Assembly (NCBI GenBank): GCA_017743275.1
Contig: JAGHZG010000168.1
Coordinates: 1-5,090 of the forward strand
Direction of reading: 5' to 3'
DNA: 5,090 nucleotides
Source of the DNA: Chloroflexota bacterium
GTDB lineage: Bacteria > Chloroflexota > Anaerolineae > B4-G1 > DUEL01
The notes beneath the pieces were generated by a model. It did no database searches. It saw nothing but the letters and a program-made list of their open reading frames with translations, and was not told the DNA's origin. Every line of letters starts with the position of its first letter. Within the stretch, counting starts at the first letter, position 1. Below, piece after piece: positions 1 through 5,086 of this stretch. Both the position numbers and the translations under genes were made by a program.

Positions 1-1
1 C

Positions 2-355
2 CGCCACGTCGTCCACTCCAACGCGCGGGTCCTGCAGGCTGTTGCGGCCTTCCGCGCGGGGGACCTGGAAACGGTCGGCGAGGCGATGAAGCATTCGCAC
101 ATCAGCCTGCGGGACGACTACGAGGTCAGTTCGCCGGAACTGGACTGCCTGGCGGAGGCGGCCTGGGAAGTGCCGGGCTGCTGGGGCGCGCGGCTCACCG
201 GAGCCGGCTTCGGCGGTTGCATCGTCGCCCTGGTCGCCGAGGCGGCGGTGGATGACCTCACCCGTCACCTGGAGCGGGTCTACCAGGAGCGCTTCGGGCG
301 CCGCCCGCCCGTCCTCGTCTGCCGCGCCTCTGATGGTGCCCAGACTGTGGTATAA
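2..355 (+). CDS. galK: Galactokinase, C-terminal part (5' end outside window)
   Basis: Galactokinase phosphorylates alpha-D-galactose at C1 with ATP, the first kinase step of the Leloir pathway, in the cytoplasm. Only the last 117 residues are visible; the family is usually about 350-400 residues, so roughly two thirds lies left of the window. The open frame runs from base 2, opening RHVVHSNARVLQAV, which matches the family's RHVxxENxRV segment, followed by SHISLRDDYEVSSPELD at about residues 31-48. The GHMP-kinase C-terminal glycine motif GARLTGAGFGGC is at about 62-73. The family usually has MTGGGFGGC, so the Leu and Ala here are mild variants. The gene ends in VV and a TAA stop. That TAA lies inside the TATAAT of the promoter for the next operon. 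An ATG at base 86 is internal and not the true start. The SH..SLRDDYEVS block and the glycine motif together favour galactokinase over other GHMP kinases. Confidence 0.95.
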   Translation, partial: RHVVHSNARVLQAVAAFRAGDLETVGEAMKHSHISLRDDYEVSSPELDCLAEAAWEVPGCWGARLTGAGFGGCIVALVAEAAVDDLTRHLERVYQERFGRRPPVLVCRASDGAQTVV

Positions 356-356
356 T
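348..356 (+). promoter_or_regulatory. Extended -10 promoter of the toxin-antitoxin operon
   Basis: A perfect TATAAT (351-356) is preceded by TGG, giving the TGn extension of an extended -10 sigma-70-type promoter. No good -35 hexamer lies 16-18 bases upstream, as expected when an extended -10 compensates. Transcription would start near base 363, about 30 bases before the antitoxin ATG at 395. The galactokinase stop codon (353-355) is part of the hexamer. The match is seen directly; promoter activity is inferred. Confidence 0.6.
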
Positions 357-357
357 T

Positions 358-384
358 GGTGACGAGGATCACCTCATGGAGGTG
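358..384 (+). promoter_or_regulatory. Overlapping inverted repeats in the TA leader: candidate operator or RBS hairpin
   Basis: Two inverted repeats overlap directly after the -10 box. The first is GGTGA (358-362) with TCACC (369-373), six bases apart. The second is CACCTC (370-375) with GAGGTG (379-384) around an ATG loop, a 15-base near-perfect palindrome. The middle arm is shared, so the two pairings exclude each other. The right arm of the second repeat is most of the antitoxin Shine-Dalgarno. The positions suit an autoregulatory operator bound by the antitoxin or TA complex, as is usual for type II modules, or an mRNA hairpin hiding the ribosome binding site. The symmetry is seen; the function is inferred. 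Confidence 0.45.
378..384 (+). promoter_or_regulatory. Ribosome binding site of the DUF433 antitoxin
   Basis: GGAGGTG lies 10 bases before the ATG at 395. It supports that start over upstream in-frame TTG (356) and GTG (359) codons, which overlap or directly follow the -10 box and have no Shine-Dalgarno. The site forms most of the right arm of an inverted repeat. Confidence 0.7.
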
Positions 385-394
385 GCAAACAGGT

Positions 395-628
395 ATGAAG
401 GACAGAATCTCTGTTAACCCCAATATCCATTTTGGTAAACCGTGTGTTGCCGGCACGCGTATCCCTGTACAAGATGTGCTTGAATTGGTCAAGGAGGGCA
501 TTCCGTTTGATCAAATCGTGCAGGACTATTACCCCGATCTCCAAATTGATGATATTCGTGCGTGCATTGAATACGCGATGGCCGTCATGATGGCGGAAGA
601 CCTTCATTTTGCGACGGTCACAGCATGA
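395..628 (+). CDS. DUF433 family predicted antitoxin (COG2442)
   Basis: A 77-residue protein with the complete DUF433 signature: N8-P9 near the start, then GKPCVAGTRIPV at residues 14-25, an amphipathic helix with VLELVKEGIP at 28-37, IVQDYYPDL at 41-49 and the closing DDIRACIEYA at 52-61. This small domain has a helix-turn-helix-like core and is predicted to be the antitoxin of a type II toxin-antitoxin pair; it would bind and inhibit the PIN-like nuclease encoded next and probably repress its own promoter. The ATG at 395 is chosen because a strong Shine-Dalgarno stands 10 bases upstream and because the family begins just before the I-x-x-x-P segment. Its TGA overlaps the toxin ATG by four bases (ATGA), a usual sign of translational coupling. 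The gene is clearly more AT-rich than galactokinase and the glycosyltransferase around it, which suggests acquisition by transfer. The family call is firm; the antitoxin role is prediction from family and context. Confidence 0.9.
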   Translation: MKDRISVNPNIHFGKPCVAGTRIPVQDVLELVKEGIPFDQIVQDYYPDLQIDDIRACIEYAMAVMMAEDLHFATVTA

Positions 629-981
629 GATTCCTCACGGATCAGGATGTCTGGGCGACGACCGTGCGCTGGCTCCGAGAGGCAGGGCACGATGTCGTAA
701 CCGTGGCGAGCATCGGGCTTGCCGAGGCCAGCGACGCCGACTTGCTCAGAGTGGCCCACGACCAACGCCGCATTTTCGTTGCACGCGACAGGGACTTTGG
801 CGCTCTTGTCTTTGCCCACGATTTCGGCGCAGGCGTCATCTATCTGCGGATGTTGCCTTCCACGCAGAATGCAGTACATCAGGAACTGGAAAGAGTGTTG
901 CAGGAACATTCCGAATCCGAATTGCAGAAAGCGTTTGTCGTTGTAGAACCGGGGCGACACCGGTTCAGAAAACTGGGGTAA
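625..981 (+). CDS. DUF5615 family PIN-like predicted toxin nuclease (COG4634)
   Basis: A 118-residue protein, the usual size for DUF5615, a PIN-like fold family related to Mut7-C that is predicted to be the RNase toxin paired with DUF433. The N-terminal strand MRFLTDQDV carries acidic residues D6 and D8, followed by helix 11-20 and GHDVVTV (21-27). Then come D37 and D39 (ASDADLLRVA), and the typical RRIFVARDRDFGALV at 48-62 with D55 and D57. These acidic residues are the expected metal-binding set, so the active site looks intact. The ATG overlaps the antitoxin stop as ATGA and has no good Shine-Dalgarno of its own, so translation probably depends on coupling to the antitoxin. No terminator is visible after the stop, and the glycosyltransferase ATG follows 26 bases later, so read-through is possible. 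The target RNA cannot be told from the sequence. Some members of this pair may act outside a classical toxin role. Confidence 0.88.
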   Translation: MRFLTDQDVWATTVRWLREAGHDVVTVASIGLAEASDADLLRVAHDQRRIFVARDRDFGALVFAHDFGAGVIYLRMLPSTQNAVHQELERVLQEHSESELQKAFVVVEPGRHRFRKLG

Positions 982-1007
982 TTCCAGATTTCGCGCTCCG
1001 CTCTCTT

Positions 1008-2894
1008 ATGCCTGCCCTGTTCCGCCGATCTCTCCTCCTGGTCGCCCTTCTGGCTTTCTGGGCCGTCGCGCTGCGGGGCCTGGGTGCAGCCAGTTTCTGG
1101 TACGACGAAATCTTCAACGCCGACCTGGCGCTCAACAGTTCCCCCGGCCAGGTGCTGCACACCCTGCGCACATCCCAGCCCTATCCCCCCCTGTACCTTC
1201 TCCTGCTGAAGGGGTGGGCCTGGCTCTCGGGCGCGCGGCCCTACGCGCCGGGCCTGGAACCGGGAGGCGCGCTGGAGACCCTGCTGCGCTTCCCCAGCGC
1301 GGCGGCGGCCGTCCTGATGCTGGCGACGCTCCCGCCTCTGACCCGTCACATCGGACGGGCCACCCGCCTCTGCTGGGTTGCCCCGTTCCTTCTGGCCTTC
1401 CACCCCACGCTGATCGCCTATGCGCGGGACACCCGGATGTACACCCTCTGGGGGTTCTGGGTGCTCCTGGCCCTCCTGGGCCTGGTGGCGCGCCGTCCTC
1501 TGCTGTGGGGGCTGGCCGCGTCGGCGGCCCTGCTGACCCATTACTTCTCCTTCTTCCCGCTGACCGCGGCCGCGCTGGTGGCGTTTCTTCAGGAGGCGAC
1601 GGGGCGGCGGGCCCTGGTGCTGGCCGCTCCCTTCATACCGGCGGCCCTCTGGGGCCTCTGGGCGCTGCCGGTGACCGTCGGCTTCGGCAGTTTCGCCACC
1701 ATCTCCCCTCCGACACCCATCGCCTTCCTGAACGAACTGGGGCCGGATGTGCTGACGGCCGGGGAGTGGCTGGCGCCCCTCTCCCGCGCGCTGCCACTGG
1801 CCTGGGGGTACGGGTGGCTGGCAGTCGGCGCGGTGGGATGGATCCTGGCCGCGGCCCGTTCCCCGGAGGGGCGGATGGGCGCGGCGGCCCTGCTCCTGGG
1901 CGCCGGGGGACTGCTGGTTTTCTGGCAGGTCCGCCCGGTTCACGGCCCCCGCTACCTCTTCTGGGCCCTCCCGCTGGTGGCCCTGGGGGTGGCCGTCCTG
2001 CTCGGCGAGTTGTACCGGGCGGTGCCGTACGCGGGCCTGCTCTTGAGCGCCGGGGCGACGGTGGTCGCCCTGCTCTGGGGTGCCCGCGCCACGGCGACGT
2101 TGCTGGTGGCCCCGCGCCCGGTCTGGCATCCGGATTTCCGCCAGGCGGTGGCCCTGCTCAACACCCGCGCCCGGCCGGGAGACCAGGGGCTGACGGTGGC
2201 GGCGCACGGCATCCAGGTCCTGCGGGTCTATCGGACGGCGGTCCCCTTTGTCCCCGGGCCGGAAATCGGCCAGCGGGTGCAACCGGAAACGGGGGCGCGC
2301 CTGCTGGATGCCCACCGTCCCCCCGAGGGGGGCCGGTACTGGTTGCTTCTCTACCAGGACGACGCGGTGGACCCCGGCGGGGTCATCCTGGGGACAATGG
2401 AGCAGGCCGGCGGGTACCGGGTGGAGATGCTGTACACGCGGGAGGTGCGTCTATATGCCTATGCGCTGCCGGAGGGGGCCCGTTTTCAGCCCCTGAGGCC
2501 GGAGCGGGAACTGGGGGCCGTGTTTGAAGGGGGCATCGTCCTGCGCGGTGTCGCCGTCCACCGGGAGGAGCGGCTGGTCCCGGTCTATCTGTTCTGGGAA
2601 CTGCGGGCGCCGCAGGGCGGCCCCCCGCTGATCGGCGCCGTCCATCTGGCGGCGCAGTTGGGGGAACGGCCCATCACCCAGCAGGACCGACCGGTCCTGA
2701 ACGAATACTGGCCGCTGGCGCGGCTTCCGCTGGGGGAGGTATTGCCCAACCGGTACGAACTGGTCATCCCACCGGACCTGCCGCCCGGCACCTATCACCT
2801 CTATGCCCTTCTCTACGACCCGGTGACCGGGGAGCGTCGGCGGCTGGAGACCGGGGAGGACATGGCAGACCTCGGAGAATTTCTGTGGCCCTGA
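1008..2894 (+). CDS. GT-C membrane glycosyltransferase (PMT/ArnT-like) with C-terminal beta-sandwich domain
   Basis: A 628-residue integral membrane protein of the dolichyl/undecaprenyl-phosphate-sugar type. Such enzymes transfer a sugar from a lipid-phosphate donor on the outer face of the membrane. The first helix is at about 8-24 and is followed by the external loop motif FWYDE (30-34), whose D33-E34 pair is the expected catalytic and metal site. PPLY (60-63) starts the next membrane segment, R94 sits in the usual LRFPSA, and HPTLIAYARDTRMYTL (132-147) is the conserved A-R-x-x-R-x-Y segment. About 10-12 hydrophobic segments extend to residue ~358. A soluble region follows (about 365-490), then a beta-rich domain (about 501-628) with TQQDRPV, a W-P-L-x-R-L-P-x-G-E stretch and PPGTYHLYALLYDPVTGER, as seen at the end of many Chloroflexota glycosyltransferases. 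The start at 1008 is the first in-frame ATG, directly before the first helix; no Shine-Dalgarno is visible. Donor and acceptor are unknown. Confidence 0.85.
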   Translation: MPALFRRSLLLVALLAFWAVALRGLGAASFWYDEIFNADLALNSSPGQVLHTLRTSQPYPPLYLLLLKGWAWLSGARPYAPGLEPGGALETLLRFPSAAAAVLMLATLPPLTRHIGRATRLCWVAPFLLAFHPTLIAYARDTRMYTLWGFWVLLALLGLVARRPLLWGLAASAALLTHYFSFFPLTAAALVAFLQEATGRRALVLAAPFIPAALWGLWALPVTVGFGSFATISPPTPIAFLNELGPDVLTAGEWLAPLSRALPLAWGYGWLAVGAVGWILAAARSPEGRMGAAALLLGAGGLLVFWQVRPVHGPRYLFWALPLVALGVAVLLGELYRAVPYAGLLLSAGATVVALLWGARATATLLVAPRPVWHPDFRQAVALLNTRARPGDQGLTVAAHGIQVLRVYRTAVPFVPGPEIGQRVQPETGARLLDAHRPPEGGRYWLLLYQDDAVDPGGVILGTMEQAGGYRVEMLYTREVRLYAYALPEGARFQPLRPERELGAVFEGGIVLRGVAVHREERLVPVYLFWELRAPQGGPPLIGAVHLAAQLGERPITQQDRPVLNEYWPLARLPLGEVLPNRYELVIPPDLPPGTYHLYALLYDPVTGERRRLETGEDMADLGEFLWP

Positions 2895-3165
2895 ACGTAA
2901 CTACTACTCTGTCAATCGTGAATCTTTGGATACAGACGCTGTCCTGACGGATGACAGCTATCTGGTGTGTGGAGGGAACTGCGACGGTTTTTGTCCTCGT
3001 CTATGGTCTTCAACCCGCCCCACTTTAGTGACAGAATGGTGTTGCTACCCCCACTGTGACCGCTGTCTACCGCCATGCTGCTGGCCAACTGGGGGCAACT
3101 GAAAACCTCTGCGCTCTCTGCGTCCTCTGCGGTTAGTTTTTGCAGTGGACTCAATGGTATTTACG
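2895..3165. other. Convergent intergenic region without a convincing gene
   Basis: This gap separates the stop codons of two converging genes and is less GC-rich than either. An 80-codon frame on the - strand (3154-2912) crosses it, but it has no good ribosome binding site, no recognisable domain, and its TAEDAESAE stretch is only the translation of the repeat at 3102-3142. A weak hairpin, GCTGTC (2938-2943) with GACAGC (2953-2958), has no T-run after it. I see no canonical intrinsic terminator for either gene. Bases 2895-3100 hold nothing I recognise. Confidence 0.5.
3102..3142. repeat. Dispersed intergenic repeat with three CTCTGCG units (9-base period)
   Basis: CTCTGCG occurs at 3107-3113, 3116-3122 and 3125-3131, each separated by two bases, giving an exact 9-base period. 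The block is bounded by AAAACC on the left and GGTT plus a T-run on the right, so the ends are loosely inverted. Read on the - strand it is the ACCGCAGAGGACGCAGAG type of repeat, which I recall as common between genes in many environmental bacterial genomes and as the source of spurious TAEDAE-type peptides in databases. It begins 24 bases downstream of the GH1 stop codon. Its function is unknown. The repeat structure is seen; its wide distribution is from memory. Confidence 0.65.
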
Positions 3166-4488
3166 CTACGGGAGGAGGACCAGGCGCAGTTCGGGGGCGT
3201 ATCCATCTATGATCTCCGGCGTGATGGCATTGGCCCGGCAGATGTCCCGATACAGATAGGCCGACGGGCGGTAAGTCCGCCGTCCGGTCTCTGGGTCCAG
3301 TTCTATCAGCCCGAAGCGCAACGTCCACCCCTCCGCCCACTCAAAGTTATCCACCAGGGTCCAATGGTAGTAGCCCATGATGGGGACACACCCTTGCAGG
3401 ACGCGCCAGAGGCGATGCAGGTGCAGGATGAGGTAGCGAGGACGCTGGTCGTCGTCGGCGTCGGGGATACCGTTCTCGGTGACGTAGATGGGGAGGCCCA
3501 GGTACGAGAGGCGCTTCAGCGAACGCTCCATACCGTCCGGGTAAAATTCCCCATACCCGCCATCCAGGAGTTCGGCGTCCGGAGCGTGGAAGTTGCGGCC
3601 GAAGAGAGATTGGGGGCGGTGGCGGTCAAAGGCCACCAGGTCTCGGGTGTAGTAGTTCAGGCCAATCCAGTCCAGGGTCCCGCGCAGTCGCCAGGCGAAA
3701 CCGAAGCCCAGCGGGAAGAGCCAGCGCCCCCGGGTCGGGGCGGCCAGGAAGGCCTCATTGTACCCCCGGTCCTGCAGGCCCGCGACCCAGCGGTCCAGCG
3801 GGGAGCGAGGGTTGGCGGGGTCAAAGAGGCGCAGGTTGTGGGCAAACCCCACCCGGGCGTGGGGCTGGAGCGCGTGGATGCGGCGGTAGGCGGCGGCGTG
3901 CGCCCGCATCAGGTGCCGCCCCGCCCGCATCCCGGCACCGAAATCCTGCTTCCCCGGCGGGAAAACCCCCGCCAGGTAGCCCATGTAGACGTAGACGTTG
4001 GGTTCGTTGACCGTACACCACAGGTCGCAGAACTCCCCCAGCGCTTCCACCACCCGGGCGACGTAGCGCTCAAAGAAGAAGACAGCCCGGGGGTTCTCCC
4101 ACCCGCCCATCTCGGCCAGCCACAGGGGGTTGGTGAAGTGGTGCAGGGTGACCATTGGCTCTATGCCCCGCTCCCGCAGGGCCCGGAGCATAGCCCGGTA
4201 GCGGTCCAGGGCGGCGTCGTCAAAATACCCCTCGCGTGGCTCTATCCGGGACCATTCCACGGAGAGCCGGTGGGCATTCTGGCCCAGTTCGGCAGCGCGG
4301 TCAAAATCCGCCTCGGCGTTCTCCCACCAGTTGCAGGCCCGCCCGGACCTGTGCCCCTCTTTGATCCGGCCCTCTTCCTGTTCCCAGACCCACCAGTCGT
4401 TGTTTGTGTTGTTCCCCTCCACCTGGTGGGCAGCGGTGGCGGTGCCCCAGCGAAAGTCAGCGGGGAAATGGAAGGTCGCTTCTGGCAT
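3166..4488 (-). CDS. Glycoside hydrolase family 1 beta-glycosidase (beta-glucosidase type)
   Basis: A 440-residue, full-length GH1 enzyme that hydrolyses terminal beta-linked glucose, galactose or related sugars by a retaining mechanism. The N-terminal signature FRWGTATAAHQVEG (12-25) includes H21 and Q22 of the sugar-binding site. RLSVEWSRIEP is at 74-84 and LHHFTNPLWL at 115-124 with H116. The acid/base is E162 in TVNEPN and the nucleophile is E338 in YVTENG; N161, the NYY at 278-280, W376, E383 and W384 complete the expected -1 subsite. The S-x-K-Y type motif of 6-phospho-glycosidases is absent after W384, so free glycosides are the likely substrates. There is no signal peptide, so it is cytoplasmic. 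GGAGG stands five bases before the ATG (4494-4498). It lies 16 bases after the hemerythrin stop, probably in the same transcript. The WSRIEP block and short loops resemble thermophilic bacterial and archaeal members. Exact substrate preference cannot be read from the sequence. Confidence 0.95.
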   Translation of the reverse strand: MPEATFHFPADFRWGTATAAHQVEGNNTNNDWWVWEQEEGRIKEGHRSGRACNWWENAEADFDRAAELGQNAHRLSVEWSRIEPREGYFDDAALDRYRAMLRALRERGIEPMVTLHHFTNPLWLAEMGGWENPRAVFFFERYVARVVEALGEFCDLWCTVNEPNVYVYMGYLAGVFPPGKQDFGAGMRAGRHLMRAHAAAYRRIHALQPHARVGFAHNLRLFDPANPRSPLDRWVAGLQDRGYNEAFLAAPTRGRWLFPLGFGFAWRLRGTLDWIGLNYYTRDLVAFDRHRPQSLFGRNFHAPDAELLDGGYGEFYPDGMERSLKRLSYLGLPIYVTENGIPDADDDQRPRYLILHLHRLWRVLQGCVPIMGYYHWTLVDNFEWAEGWTLRFGLIELDPETGRRTYRPSAYLYRDICRANAITPEIIDGYAPELRLVLLP

Positions 4489-4493
4489 GACAA

Positions 4494-4498
4494 CCTCC
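4494..4498 (-). promoter_or_regulatory. Ribosome binding site of the GH1 gene
   Basis: GGAGG on the - strand, five bases before the ATG at 4488, fixes that start. It sits inside the 16-base gap after the hemerythrin stop codon, as expected for a downstream gene of an operon. Confidence 0.8.
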
Positions 4499-4504
4499 AG
4501 CGGA

Positions 4505-4912
4505 TCAGTTCTGGGCCGCGCCCCGATGGTAAAAGGCGGCGTATCTCTTATCTGTTTTTTGGATATGGGTGTACAGCCAGGAGAACAGGAAGGCGATCAG
4601 GTCCCGGGCAGCCTTCCGGTCGCCCGCTTCGTGCCGCTCCATCGCGGCCAGATACTCCCGCCGGAATATGGCATGGGTCTCCCGATGGGACGCCAGTTCG
4701 GGATACCCGATTTGTTCCATGAACGCCTCTTCGGCGGAGAAGTGGAAAACGGTGTAGCGGTCTACGCCGTCAAAAAGACGGCGGATGCCCTCTTCCCGCT
4801 CTCCCCGCTCCACGGCCTCGTAGAACTCGTTCAGCAGGGCAATCAACTGTTTATGCTGTTCGTCCATTTCCGGGACGCCGGTGATCAGGTCATCAGTCCA
4901 TTCTATTTTCAT
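4505..4912 (-). CDS. Bacteriohemerythrin, single-domain O2-binding di-iron protein
   Basis: A 135-residue protein with the complete hemerythrin signature, starting MKIEWTDDLITGVPEMDEQHKQL. All seven iron ligands are present with canonical spacing: H20 (DEQH), H57 and E61 (HFSAEE), H76 and H80 (HRETH), H116 and D121 (HIQKTD). It should fold as a four-helix bundle that binds O2 reversibly at a di-iron centre in the cytoplasm, for oxygen storage, delivery or sensing. It has no fused methyl-accepting or cyclase domain. The ATG at 4912 is chosen because GGAGG lies five bases upstream and because the family begins just before the I-x-W motif. The same frame stays open to 5011, but those 33 extra codons are translated from the palindromic repeat and are not real protein. 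The GH1 gene follows after 16 bases. Which oxygen-dependent process it serves is not evident. Confidence 0.95.
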   Translation of the reverse strand: MKIEWTDDLITGVPEMDEQHKQLIALLNEFYEAVERGEREEGIRRLFDGVDRYTVFHFSAEEAFMEQIGYPELASHRETHAIFRREYLAAMERHEAGDRKAARDLIAFLFSWLYTHIQKTDKRYAAFYHRGAAQN

Positions 4913-4917
4913 CGCTT

Positions 4918-4922
4918 CCTCC
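4918..4922 (-). promoter_or_regulatory. Ribosome binding site of the bacteriohemerythrin gene
   Basis: GGAGG followed by AAGCG and the ATG at 4912 (five-base spacing). It decides against the longer in-frame start at 5011. Confidence 0.8.
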
Positions 4923-4941
4923 GTGTTAAGGAAATGGTTGG

Positions 4942-5025
4942 TGTAGGGGCAACCCCTCGGGGCGAGCCCCTTCGGGGCGTGGCCCTTGCGGTTGCCCTGG
5001 GGCAGGGGCAAGCCCTGCCCCTACA
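4942..5025. repeat. Palindromic GC-rich MITE-like element with terminal inverted repeats
   Basis: The 84-base unit is bounded by TGTAGGGGC (4942-4950) and its exact inverse GCCCCTACA (5017-5025). Inside are GCCCC-TTC-GGGGC (4966-4978) and a strong hairpin, GGGGCAGGG (4999-5007) with CCCTGCCCC (5013-5021). ATGGTTG occurs at 4934-4940 and again at 5025-5031, overlapping the right end by one base, and may be a target-site duplication. A further inverted pair, GGGGCAACC (4946-4954) and GGTTGCCCC (5027-5035), reaches just past the right end. It codes for nothing convincing. It lies 29 bases upstream of the hemerythrin ATG, so it would be transcribed in the 5' leader if the promoter is further right. 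It could be a non-autonomous mobile element or a REP-like repeat. Confidence 0.6.
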
Positions 5026-5041
5026 TGGTTGCCCCCTGTTG

Positions 5042-5086
5042 AGTCCTATAAAATCGTACCGGGCTAAAGTCTCAAAAAATCGTGCC
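5042..5086. repeat. Pair of imperfect direct repeats upstream of the hemerythrin operon
   Basis: Bases 5042-5060 and 5068-5086 share AGTC, a T, and AAAATCGT followed by ACC or GCC, differing by a one-base gap and a few substitutions, at about 26-base spacing. They lie at the window edge, so more copies may follow. They could be regulator sites, since about 26 bases is two and a half helical turns, or the start of a repeat array. Confidence 0.4.
5045..5075 (-). promoter_or_regulatory. Weak candidate promoter of the hemerythrin-GH1 operon
   Basis: On the - strand TTGAGA (5075-5070) resembles a -35 box (5 of 6), and TATAGG (5050-5045) a poor -10 (4 of 6), with a long 19-base spacer. It is the only candidate I see between the hemerythrin gene and the window edge. 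Use of it would place the palindromic element in a long 5' leader. The real promoter may lie outside the window. Confidence 0.2.

Noticed and set aside
356..394. Longer antitoxin starting at TTG 356 or GTG 359
   Set aside because: These codons overlap or touch the -10 box and have no Shine-Dalgarno, and the extra residues are not part of the DUF433 domain.
609..1007. Upstream in-frame extension of the glycosyltransferase overlapping the DUF5615 toxin
   Set aside because: The extension would overlap a complete DUF5615 gene and gives an Arg/Cys-rich stretch with no domain, while the ATG at 1008 directly precedes the first membrane helix.
879..2315. 478-codon open frame antisense to the glycosyltransferase
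   Set aside because: It is rich in Arg, Gly, Gln and Pro with no domain, as GC-rich third positions produce on the opposite strand. The + strand frame has clear membrane segments and GT-C motifs.
1214..2527. 437-codon open frame on the + strand in another frame of the glycosyltransferase
   Set aside because: Its composition is almost all Gly, Ala, Pro and Arg, with no motif; it is a frame shadow of the real gene.
2938..2958. Hairpin after the glycosyltransferase as a terminator
   Set aside because: The stem is only six pairs with a nine-base loop, and no T-run follows on either strand.
3102..3142. CRISPR array
   Set aside because: The 9-base period with two-base gaps is far too short for repeat-spacer units, and no cas gene is nearby.
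2912..3154. 80-codon - strand frame in the convergent gap
   Set aside because: Part of it is the translated intergenic repeat (TAEDAESAE), it has no ribosome binding site and the rest matches no family I know.
3145..4722. 525-codon + strand frame opposite the GH1 and hemerythrin genes
   Set aside because: It crosses two well-supported - strand genes and has no recognisable domain; it is a GC-bias shadow.
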